DNA of 5,536 bases from Caulobacteraceae bacterium (lineage in GTDB: Bacteria > Pseudomonadota > Alphaproteobacteria > Caulobacterales > Caulobacteraceae): NCBI GenBank assembly GCA_013815405.1, contig JACDGF010000170.1:1-5536 (forward strand), given 5' to 3'. Each line of letters begins with the position of its first letter. Positions within the stretch are counted from its first letter, which is position 1. Under the pieces are notes generated by a model, which saw nothing but the letters and a program-made list of their open reading frames with translations, was not told where the DNA came from and made no database searches. Both the position numbers and the translations under genes were made by a program. Below are positions 1 to 5,536 of the stretch, piece by piece.

Positions 1-795
1 GGCCCGACCCGCACTCTGCGTGAGCTGGGCGCGGTGTTGGAAAACCCCGACTTCCTGGTCCTTTTCATCGGCCTGCTGATCTTCGCCGGGGTCGGCGGCA
101 CGAGCGGAGCGCTGGCGCTTTACCTGCAGACCTATTTCTGGGGCCTGACCAGCGAAGACCTCAAGTGGTTCGGCTTCCTCGCCCTGGGCGCCGTCGCGGC
201 CTTTCTGGTCCTTGGCCGGATCGAACGGCGGCTCGACAAGAAGACCATCATGCTGGTAAGTTTTGGTCTTCTGCTTGTCGATGGCTTCACCCTGATCGGA
301 CTGCGCCTGCTTGGCCTCCTGCCGGCGAACGGCGATCCCGCCCTCCTGGTGATTCTGGTCGGCAATGGCGTGTGGACGACCTTCATCGGCACGATCCTGG
401 GCATCACGGTGGTCTCGATGCTGGCCGACACTCTGGACAGCCAGGAATTGCGCACCGGCCTGCGTCAGGAGGGAATCTTCGCCGCCGCCCTGGCCTTCTC
501 GGGGAAAGCCACCCATGGGGTGGGGGCCGTCATCGGCGGCCTGCTGCTTCAGAAGGTCATCGGCTGGCCCACGCACGCCGACCCCAGAACCGTCGATCCG
601 GCCCTGGTGACCCGCCTTGGCGTCGTGGCCGGCGTCGTGGTCCCGCTGTTTTTCCTGGCGCCTCTCGCGATCGGCACGCGATACCGCATCACCAGAGATG
701 CGTTTCGCACAATCCGTGCCGAACTGGATCGTCGCCGAGAGGCCCAGGCCGCGGTGATGGAAGCCCGGATGTCGGCAACCCCGCCGATCGCCTAG
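1..795 (+). CDS. MFS transporter, GPH sugar:cation symporter type (C-terminal part; 5' end outside window)
   Basis: This is an inner-membrane secondary transporter. The reading frame is open from the first base and ends at TAG 793-795, giving 264 visible residues. A TTG at 34 could serve as a start, but it falls inside a conserved stretch (LENPDFLVLFIGLLIF), so the gene must begin upstream. About six membrane segments are visible, at roughly residues 17-45, 56-72, 83-106, 114-140, 160-185 and 203-225, which matches TM7-TM12 of a 12-helix protein. The charged loop RIERRLDKK (73-81) fits the MFS loop between helices 8 and 9. The stretch SMLADTLDSQELRTGLRQEG (139-158), followed by a helix with GKATHGVGAVIGG, is characteristic of the GPH/MFS_2 family (melibiose and glucuronide carriers). 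A charged tail of about 35 residues follows TM12. Known members move sugars or glycosides with H+ or Na+. The substrate here is unknown; the downstream outer-membrane receptor suggests a shared uptake route, which is an inference. Confidence 0.87.
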   Translation, partial: GPTRTLRELGAVLENPDFLVLFIGLLIFAGVGGTSGALALYLQTYFWGLTSEDLKWFGFLALGAVAAFLVLGRIERRLDKKTIMLVSFGLLLVDGFTLIGLRLLGLLPANGDPALLVILVGNGVWTTFIGTILGITVVSMLADTLDSQELRTGLRQEGIFAAALAFSGKATHGVGAVIGGLLLQKVIGWPTHADPRTVDPALVTRLGVVAGVVVPLFFLAPLAIGTRYRITRDAFRTIRAELDRRREAQAAVMEARMSATPPIA

Positions 796-823
796 GCGGG
801 TCCGCAAGGGCGCGGCCAACCGC

Positions 824-852
824 CGCCATTCCTTTTCACGCCATTCCTTTTC
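824..852. repeat. 14-base tandem direct repeat just upstream of the receptor promoter
   Basis: CGCCATTCCTTTTC occurs at 824-837 and again, identical, at 839-852, separated by one base (A838), so the period is 15. The pair ends two bases before the predicted -35 element of the receptor gene. This placement suits a directly repeated binding site for a transcription activator, but no regulator is identified. A chance slippage duplication in non-coding DNA is the alternative. Confidence 0.6.
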
Positions 853-854
853 GG

Positions 855-883
855 GTGACAGCGTTGTCTTTCTCCTATATCCT
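855..883 (+). promoter_or_regulatory. Predicted sigma70-type promoter of the TonB-dependent receptor gene
   Basis: GTGACA (855-860) matches five of six bases of the TTGACA -35 consensus. After a 17-base spacer, TATCCT (878-883) matches four of six bases of TATAAT. An overlapping TATATC at 876-881 is another possible -10, with a 15-base spacer. The region is clearly AT-richer than its surroundings. Transcription would begin near 890, leaving a leader of about 80 bases before the ATG at 971. This supports separate transcription of the receptor gene rather than simple read-through from the transporter gene. It is a prediction from motif match only. Confidence 0.5.
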
Positions 884-907
884 ATTTGCGTCCGGTGGAA
901 CGTTTCC

Positions 908-931
908 GCGCGCCGATCGTCAAAGGCGCGC
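908..931 (+). other. GC-rich hairpin in the predicted 5' leader of the receptor mRNA
   Basis: GCGCGCC (908-914) is perfectly complementary in inverted orientation to GGCGCGC (925-931), with a 10-base loop (915-924, GATCGTCAAA). The right arm belongs to the palindrome GGCGCGCC (925-932). The stem lies about 40 bases before the receptor start codon and does not cover the ribosome-binding site. There is no T-run after it, so it is not a classic terminator. It could affect mRNA stability, serve as a protein site, or be incidental in GC-rich DNA. Confidence 0.35.
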
Positions 932-959
932 CTATTGGTCGCCGCGAGAGCCGGCGTCT

Positions 960-965
960 GGGGGA
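960..965 (+). promoter_or_regulatory. Ribosome-binding site of the receptor gene
   Basis: GGGGGA lies five bases before ATG 971. It fixes the start at 971 rather than at the in-frame TTG at 935. Starting at 971 also puts a proper signal peptide (MSKYNLFATSALVAVGLL) at the very N-terminus, whereas the TTG start would add 12 residues with no signal-peptide character. Confidence 0.7.
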
Positions 966-970
966 TAAAT

Positions 971-3535
971 ATGTCGAAATACAATCTTTTCGCGACCAGC
1001 GCCCTTGTCGCCGTGGGGCTGTTGACCGGCGGCCATGCGGTCGCGGCTGAGGCCGCCGCCGCGACGGACGCAAATTCCACGGCCACGACCATCGGCGAAA
1101 TCGTGGTCACCGCTGAAAAGCGGGAACAGAATCTGCAGACGGTGCCGGTCGCCATCTCCGCCTACACCTCGAAACAGCGGGATGTGGTTGGCATCAACAC
1201 CATCCAGGACATCACCAATTTCACCCCGGGACTCAACTATTCGACCTCGCTGGACCGCGCGTTCATCCGCGGCATAGGCCGCGAGACCAACAATCTGGAC
1301 ACCGACGCCGGCGTCGCCACCTATGTCGATGGCTTCTACAATACCGCCACGAATTCCGCCGCCGGCGACTCCCTGTTCATCCAGCGCATCGAGGTTCTTC
1401 GAGGCCCCCAGGGCACGCTCTACGGGCGCAACTCCATCGGCGGGGCGATCAACGTCATCTCCTTCCGCCCGACCAAGGACTTCTACGCCGAGGGCCGTCT
1501 GGGCTACGGAAACTACGACGGCTACAAGGTGGAGGCGGCGACCTCGGGACCGATCACCGACCACTTCCGTTTCCGGGTCGGCGCCTATGAAATCGGTCAG
1601 GGCCGGGGCTATTTCAAGAACGTGGCCGACGGCTCGACCCTCGGCGCCCGGGACGAGACCAGGGCCATTGAGGTCCAGTTCGAGGGGGACGCGGGCCCAG
1701 TGGACGCTTGGGTGAAGTTCAGCGACGTCAGCTTTCACGGCCAGGACCTCCTGTCCAACAGCATCGGTCCCTATGACTACAGCAAGTACAATTCGGTCGC
1801 GGCGCTGGTCGTCAATCCCGCGTATGGATTCACCCTTCCCGGCTTCACCCAGATCGGGTCGGCGACCCAGAATCCTGGCATGACCGACATCCGAAACGTG
1901 AGCACCGATAACGGCAATCACGCGCGCAACACCGACGACTACAACGTCACGGCCCAACTGACTTGGCATCTGGGCGTGGCCGATGTCAAATATATCGGCG
2001 GATACACTCATTATCACTACCACTTCACAGACGACGGGGATTTTCTCGGCCTGGGCGTGGGAACGAGCATCACCCGATTCACCTTACCGACGGGATTGAC
2101 AATTTTTCCCGCGAGCGAGAACTATTACGATGAAGTGAAATCATACTACAGCAACGAGATCGATATTACATCAACGACCCCAGGCCCATTCCAGTGGATT
2201 GTGGGCGGATATCAGTACCAGGAACACTATTTTCAGGACTACAACTTTGCCGAACCCCAGCAAGCCCAGCTGGGCTCTCCTTTGTTCCCGACTGGGGCGC
2301 CGGCCCCGCTGAACCCCTCGCGGGACTACATCTATACCAACCAGACCATCACGGCGACATCCTACGCGGCCTTCGGCCAGGTTGACTGGAAATTCGCCGA
2401 CAATTTCAAAACGACGGTCGGCCTGCGCTACACTCGCGACCACAAGGCGGGGTTCGAGCACGCCCGCATTCTTTGCTTCGACGGCATCTTCTGCCCGCTG
2501 GATTCGATTTACGGACCGTTCACTCCGGCCATCGACATCACCAGCGGATTCATCGCCGGCGCCGTGCCGCCCGGCGCGCCGGGGGTGATCTCCCCCGCAA
2601 CCATCGACCCGGTCACCGGCGTGGCCGTACGCCAAGTCGGCGCAACCTGGTCGGCGGTGACCGGAACCGCGGGCATCGAATGGACGCCGGACAGGGACAC
2701 CCTGGTGTACGGCAAATATGCGCGCGGCTACAAGGCTGGCGGCTTCGCCACCGGCGGCTTTGCCCCCTTTCCGGAATCGCAATCGGAGCACGTGGACGCT
2801 TTCGAGGTCGGGGCGAAGAAGGAGTTTGGCCGCCGGCTTCAGGCGAACCTGTCGGGATTCTACTATGAGTACCACGACAAGCAGGATCCGGTGACGATCC
2901 AGCCCGCTTCCGGCCCGGCGTTCACCCAACTCGTCAATCTGGACAAGGTGCGGCTCTATGGCGTGGAGCTGGAGACAATCTGGCAGCCGATCGACAACCT
3001 GCAGATATTATTGAACTATTCCCACCTCTCGAGCAAGATCACCAGTGCCGGCGGCTGTTTCGTCGACACCAACGACCGGTTCGCCCAACAGCCGGGCGTG
3101 AACGTCGTCGGCTGCCTGACAGCCCCCCCGGGTACCTCGCAGCCGCAGAACGTCACTGGCGCGGCGGCGCCCCAGTCGACACCCAACAAGGTCACGCTCA
3201 ACGGCAACTACACCTTTCACCTCGAATCGGGGGCTCTGACTTTTTCGGCGACCTACATCTGGAAAGACGCGACTTACGACAGCATCTTCAATCGGAGCTA
3301 CAACCTCGCTCCGGCCTATGACCAGGTGGATCTGCGCGCCAGCTTTACCGACATCAAGAACCGCTTTACGTTGATCGTCTTTGCCAAGAACGTCTTTAAC
3401 AAGATCGGCTACGACAATGCCAGCGGCTTTGCGACGGCGCAGTTCTCTCCCTTGCAACCGGTCACAATAGCCCAGATCTATGGTCTCACCCCGCCGCGCA
3501 CCTATGGGGCGGAACTGCAGTTCCGTTTCCGCTGA
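971..3535 (+). CDS. TonB-dependent outer-membrane receptor
   Basis: This is an 854-residue, 22-strand-barrel type receptor that imports a ligand across the outer membrane using energy from TonB-ExbB-ExbD. The signal peptide covers residues 1 to about 26, with likely cleavage after HAVAA. The TonB box EIVVTA is at 43-48. The plug domain (about 54-165) includes TPGLNY, FIRGIG, YVDGFY and the highly conserved IEVLRGPQGTLYGRNSIGG (140-158) followed by AINVIS. The barrel runs from about 175 to the end, with the typical YARGYKAGGF segment, a KNVFN turn near the C-terminus and the final strand PRTYGAELQFRFR. No N-terminal STN signalling domain is present, so it probably does not drive a FecI/FecR-type sigma cascade. 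Four cysteines only are seen, in two local pairs (502/508 and 696/715), probably in surface loops. Length is ordinary for the proteobacterial family. It has its own promoter, leader and RBS. The ligand cannot be told from sequence: siderophore, sugar, vitamin and aromatic uptake are all possible, and the upstream GPH symporter slightly favours a sugar or glycoside. Confidence 0.96.
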   Translation: MSKYNLFATSALVAVGLLTGGHAVAAEAAAATDANSTATTIGEIVVTAEKREQNLQTVPVAISAYTSKQRDVVGINTIQDITNFTPGLNYSTSLDRAFIRGIGRETNNLDTDAGVATYVDGFYNTATNSAAGDSLFIQRIEVLRGPQGTLYGRNSIGGAINVISFRPTKDFYAEGRLGYGNYDGYKVEAATSGPITDHFRFRVGAYEIGQGRGYFKNVADGSTLGARDETRAIEVQFEGDAGPVDAWVKFSDVSFHGQDLLSNSIGPYDYSKYNSVAALVVNPAYGFTLPGFTQIGSATQNPGMTDIRNVSTDNGNHARNTDDYNVTAQLTWHLGVADVKYIGGYTHYHYHFTDDGDFLGLGVGTSITRFTLPTGLTIFPASENYYDEVKSYYSNEIDITSTTPGPFQWIVGGYQYQEHYFQDYNFAEPQQAQLGSPLFPTGAPAPLNPSRDYIYTNQTITATSYAAFGQVDWKFADNFKTTVGLRYTRDHKAGFEHARILCFDGIFCPLDSIYGPFTPAIDITSGFIAGAVPPGAPGVISPATIDPVTGVAVRQVGATWSAVTGTAGIEWTPDRDTLVYGKYARGYKAGGFATGGFAPFPESQSEHVDAFEVGAKKEFGRRLQANLSGFYYEYHDKQDPVTIQPASGPAFTQLVNLDKVRLYGVELETIWQPIDNLQILLNYSHLSSKITSAGGCFVDTNDRFAQQPGVNVVGCLTAPPGTSQPQNVTGAAAPQSTPNKVTLNGNYTFHLESGALTFSATYIWKDATYDSIFNRSYNLAPAYDQVDLRASFTDIKNRFTLIVFAKNVFNKIGYDNASGFATAQFSPLQPVTIAQIYGLTPPRTYGAELQFRFR

Positions 3536-4937
3536 CCCGAAGGGCGTGAGACGGCCGGTCCTGCGAACTTCGGATCTGGCCGCCGAGTTTGCGCTGGGGG
3601 TCGATTCCCTGCGGCGGGGCGCTTTCGAAAGCGCGCGTCGGCGGTTGAAAACCTTGGCGCAACGCCATCCGGCGTCATTCGATATCCTCTACAACCTTGC
3701 CTACGCCCATCACTCCCTGCGAGATTGGGAAGCGGCGGCGGGCGCCTATCGCGCCGCGCTAGATCTCAATCCCGGCCACGCTGGAGCCCGGTTCACGCTT
3801 GCGGTTGAATTGGCGATCCTCGGGCGGACCGCCGAGGCGGCATGTTTGTATCGAGCCCTCGCCCAGGCGCCCGCCACGCGTCCAGCCGCTCTCGCACGTC
3901 TGGCCCTGCTGGACCCCGGGTCGGTCACGGCGGCGGAGGCTGGAGACATCGAGCGCTCGGCGGCGGCGGCCGAAACCGAGACCCCCACGCGGATCGCCTT
4001 GTGGTTCGCCCTGGGTGAGGTTCGGGAACGCGCCGGCCCTTTCGACGACGCCTTTTCCGCGTTCCAGGAGGGCAACCGCCTCAAGCGCGCGACCTTGATC
4101 GATCCCGATCCGCGAACCGCCGCGCGCGAACACGCCGCCTCGATCGCCTTCCTGAAGGCGACCTTCACCCGCGAATTTATCGCCGCCCACGAGGGCCCTT
4201 CCGGCTCCGCGGCCGCGCCGATTTTCGTGGTCGGCATGCCCCGTTCCGGCTCGACCCTGATCGAGCAGATTCTCGCCAGCCACAGTCAGGTGAGCGGCCT
4301 GGGTGAAACCAGCGCCCTTCACCAGGCGATCGGCGGCGCCTGGCCGTATCGGGCGGGCGCGCCCGCGGGCGGTCGGACCCTTGCACGCCTGGCCCAGACC
4401 TACCTGGCTTCCGCCCGCGCGGCCGGCTGGCGCCGAGGGCGGTTCGTCGACAAGATGCTCGACAACTATCTGCACGTCGGCATGATCCACCTGCTTTTCC
4501 CAAGGGCGGTGATCCTGCATAGCGTTCGCGACCCGGTGGACACCTGCCTGTCTTGCTTCCGGCAGCTCTTCATCGGACGGGGCAACGAATGCGCCTATGA
4601 TCTGGGGGACATCGGCGCCGAGTACGTTCGGTATCGGGATATGATGGACCATTGGCGCGAGGTTCTTCCGGGACGGGTGATCGACGTCGATCATGAATCG
4701 CTGGTCACCGCGCCGACGCGATCGATCTCCCGGCTGGTGACCGAGGCCTGCGGACTCGCCATGGAAGACGCCTGCCTTCGCCATCATGAAAGCGCGCGGC
4801 CCGTGCGTTCGGCGAGCGCGGCCCAGGTCCGCCGTCCGATCTCCGCCACCGCCGTCGGCCGCTGGCGCCACTACGAGCGCCATCTGGGCCCCCTTCTCGA
4901 GGCGCTCGGCCGCTACGGTCCCCGCGGGAGGCGATAG
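3480..4937 (+). CDS. TPR-containing sulfotransferase (PAPS-dependent)
   Basis: This is a predicted cytoplasmic enzyme moving sulfate from PAPS to an unknown acceptor. Counting 485 residues from ATG 3480, residues 33-145 form about three TPR helix pairs (for example LYNLAYAHHSLRDWEAAAGAY then ALDLNP at 92-97), a partner or substrate-binding scaffold. A helical linker follows. The sulfotransferase domain spans about 247-478. Its PAPS 5'-phosphosulfate loop is VGMPRSGSTLIEQILASH (251-268). FVDKMLDNYLHVG (322-334) follows, then the 3'-phosphate motif HSVRDPVDTCLSCF (347-360) with R350 and S358 eight residues apart, as in known sulfotransferases. DHESLV (404-409) and PISATAVGRWRHYERHL (453-469) are family C-terminal motifs. 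No signal peptide is seen. All key residues are present, so it looks active. The start is unresolved: ATG 3480 or 3504 would overlap the receptor gene by 56 or 32 bases, while GTG 3546 (463 residues) begins ten bases after its stop. None has a well-spaced RBS; AAGGG (3540-3544) is too close to GTG 3546. Residues 1-22 look like the receptor end read in another frame. Coupling to the receptor is likely. The natural acceptor is unknown. Confidence 0.92.
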   Translation: MVSPRRAPMGRNCSSVSADPKGVRRPVLRTSDLAAEFALGVDSLRRGAFESARRRLKTLAQRHPASFDILYNLAYAHHSLRDWEAAAGAYRAALDLNPGHAGARFTLAVELAILGRTAEAACLYRALAQAPATRPAALARLALLDPGSVTAAEAGDIERSAAAAETETPTRIALWFALGEVRERAGPFDDAFSAFQEGNRLKRATLIDPDPRTAAREHAASIAFLKATFTREFIAAHEGPSGSAAAPIFVVGMPRSGSTLIEQILASHSQVSGLGETSALHQAIGGAWPYRAGAPAGGRTLARLAQTYLASARAAGWRRGRFVDKMLDNYLHVGMIHLLFPRAVILHSVRDPVDTCLSCFRQLFIGRGNECAYDLGDIGAEYVRYRDMMDHWREVLPGRVIDVDHESLVTAPTRSISRLVTEACGLAMEDACLRHHESARPVRSASAAQVRRPISATAVGRWRHYERHLGPLLEALGRYGPRGRR

Positions 4938-4955
4938 GCCCGCGTCGTGCGGGCC
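4937..4955. terminator. Perfect 7-bp hairpin at the convergent gene junction, possible terminator
   Basis: GGCCCGC (4937-4943) pairs perfectly with GCGGGCC (4949-4955) around the loop GTCGT. A G-T wobble could lengthen the stem by one pair. It begins on the last base of the sulfotransferase stop codon. No T-run follows on either strand, so it is not a classic intrinsic terminator. It may still stop or protect transcripts arriving from both sides, as such junction stems often do in GC-rich bacteria. Confidence 0.4.
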
Positions 4956-4970
4956 GACGCCGCCCCGTCG
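4955..4970. repeat. Short second inverted repeat in the convergent junction
   Basis: CGACG (4955-4959) and CGTCG (4966-4970) are perfect inverted arms with a six-base loop. The repeat shares base 4955 with the preceding hairpin, so the two stems compete only at their edge. It is followed by the weakly pyrimidine-rich CTCTCTTCCT. Five pairs is short and could be chance in GC-rich DNA. Confidence 0.25.
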
Positions 4971-4984
4971 GAGCTCTCTTCCTG

Positions 4985-5000
4985 TGTCAGGGTGTCAGGG
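4985..5000. repeat. Exact 8-base tandem duplication spanning the stop of the minus-strand gene
   Basis: TGTCAGGG occurs at 4985-4992 and directly again at 4993-5000. The stop codon of the minus-strand gene (TGA at 4997-4995) lies in the right copy. The left copy contains the same triplet in another frame. This looks like a small slippage duplication at the gene end. The right copy also touches a 12-base palindrome, GGCTTCGAAGCC, at 4999-5010, inside the last coding codons. Confidence 0.5.
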
Positions 5001-5536
5001 CTTCGAAGCCGCCAGACGACCGGCCCCGCCACCGTGCGGCTCGGCCTGCGCCATCTTCATTTCCTGGCCGCCCCAGACCTGCGCCTCATTGGGATAGACG
5101 TGCGTCATCCAGCCGAACGCGACGGGAAGCCAGTAGCCGCCCGCCTGTTTGCAGTCGGCCTGCGTGTGCAGCGTGCCGTCGTAGCCGAAGCGGCGGTCGC
5201 GCGAGGTCTCGGCGTCCTTGCCCTGGGCGATGCAGAAATCGACATGGCGGTGGAACGTCGCCAGGCTGAGCGGCGCGATCGCGTCCAGCGCCGCAGCGGT
5301 CGCGTTGTTCGGCGCCGAGTACATCACACCCACCGGCTCCAGCCCCTGGGCGGTGCGGCGGAACAGCAGCGAGCCGGGGTGCGCGTAGTTCACATGTCGG
5401 CCCTCGGCGTAGGCATGGCCGATGCTGGTGAAATGAACTTCCTCGCCCAGCTTTCCGCTCTGGTGAAACGGCCGATAGCCATCGTGCTCGGCGCCCGCCA
5501 CGTCGGGGTAGCGGCGCAACACGTCGCGGGCAGCCG
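4995..5536 (-). CDS. Unassigned conserved-looking protein rich in His, Tyr and Trp (N-terminal part outside window)
   Basis: The frame is open from the right edge to TGA at 4997-4995, giving 179 visible residues. A GTG at 5522 could be read as a start, but coding continues upstream of it (AARD before VLRRYPDV) without a stop, so the gene probably begins outside the window and any signal peptide is not visible. Numbering from the GTG, conserved-looking blocks are GYRPFHQ (15-21), EEVHFTSIGHAY (27-38), HVNYAHPGSLLFRR (43-56), LEPVGVMYSAPNN (61-73), PLSLATFHRHVDFC (84-97) and GGYWLPVAFGWMTHVYP (128-144). The last 25 or so residues (PHGGGAGRLAASKP) are low-complexity and probably variable. There are many histidines spread over the protein and two cysteines (97 and 124), which would suit metal binding, but no known motif is complete. 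The pattern recalls uncharacterised bacterial proteins I know only as hypothetical. I do not assign a function. It converges on the sulfotransferase gene with a 57-base gap and is not in its operon. Confidence 0.82.
   Translation of the reverse strand, partial: AARDVLRRYPDVAGAEHDGYRPFHQSGKLGEEVHFTSIGHAYAEGRHVNYAHPGSLLFRRTAQGLEPVGVMYSAPNNATAAALDAIAPLSLATFHRHVDFCIAQGKDAETSRDRRFGYDGTLHTQADCKQAGGYWLPVAFGWMTHVYPNEAQVWGGQEMKMAQAEPHGGGAGRLAASKP

Noticed and set aside
165..968. Open frame of 267 codons overlapping the transporter gene in another frame and running through the gap
   Set aside because: It is Arg/Pro/His-rich shadow sequence and covers the promoter region. Its tail from GTG 855 (37 residues) could be imagined as a leader peptide, but it would start upstream of the predicted transcription start and has no ribosome-binding site.
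935..970. TTG 935 as the receptor start
   Set aside because: It would place 12 extra residues in front of a normal signal peptide and has no well-placed ribosome-binding site, while ATG 971 has GGGGGA five bases before it.
971..1250. FecA-like signalling receptor with a sigma/anti-sigma partner
   Set aside because: No STN domain lies between the signal peptide and the TonB box, and no FecI/FecR-like gene is present in the window.
932..2023. Long open frame on the minus strand opposite the receptor gene (363 codons), plus others at 2171-2929 and 3008-3457
   Set aside because: They lie wholly opposite a clearly coding gene. Their residue make-up (Arg, Gly, Val, Asp rich, low complexity) is what the antisense of GC-rich coding DNA gives, and no motif is recognisable.
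3759..4883. 374-codon open frame on the minus strand opposite the sulfotransferase gene
   Set aside because: The plus-strand product has intact PAPS-binding motifs and TPRs; the antisense product shows only Gly/Arg/Ala-rich filler.
3480..4937. Natural-product (for example lasso peptide) tailoring locus with a sulfotransferase and receptor
   Set aside because: No precursor peptide, cyclase, protease or other biosynthetic gene can be seen here; the flanks would be needed to support this.
4985..5000. Start of a repeat array or CRISPR
   Set aside because: There are only two 8-base copies, directly adjacent with no spacer.

Overview
The window comes from a GC-rich genome, most likely an alphaproteobacterium of the Caulobacterales (Caulobacter/Phenylobacterium type) or Sphingomonadales. 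The evidence is strong G/C at third codon positions, a large TonB-dependent receptor with the family's usual EIVVTA box and PRTYGAEL-type C-terminus, and a TPR-sulfotransferase directly behind the receptor. That pairing is common in these groups. The lineage is an inference from gene content and composition only.

Layout. Positions 1-795 (+) hold the C-terminal half of an inner-membrane MFS transporter of the GPH (sugar:cation symporter, MFS_2) type; its start lies upstream of the window. A 175-base gap follows with a regulatory layout: a 14-base direct repeat given twice (824-852), a good sigma70-like promoter (855-883), a GC-rich hairpin in the predicted leader (908-931) and a GGGGGA ribosome-binding site. 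Positions 971-3535 (+) encode an intact 854-residue TonB-dependent receptor with a signal peptide. Its last codons overlap or abut the next gene, a cytoplasmic TPR protein fused to a PAPS-dependent sulfotransferase domain (up to 3480-4937, +). A short convergent junction with two small inverted repeats separates this from a minus-strand gene (4995 to the right edge). That gene encodes the C-terminal part of a His/Tyr/Trp-rich protein that I cannot assign a function.

How the genes may work together. The receptor would bring a ligand across the outer membrane using TonB energy, and the MFS symporter would carry it or a breakdown product across the inner membrane. The sulfotransferase is probably translationally coupled to the receptor and would transfer sulfate from PAPS in the cytoplasm to an unknown acceptor. 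The ligand cannot be read from the sequence; the GPH neighbour points weakly to a sugar or glycoside. The minus-strand gene is a separate transcription unit.

I found no RNA genes, insertion sequences, CRISPR arrays or attachment sites. The points most worth a second look are the receptor/sulfotransferase coupling, the tandem repeat just upstream of the receptor promoter, and the unassigned histidine-rich protein.
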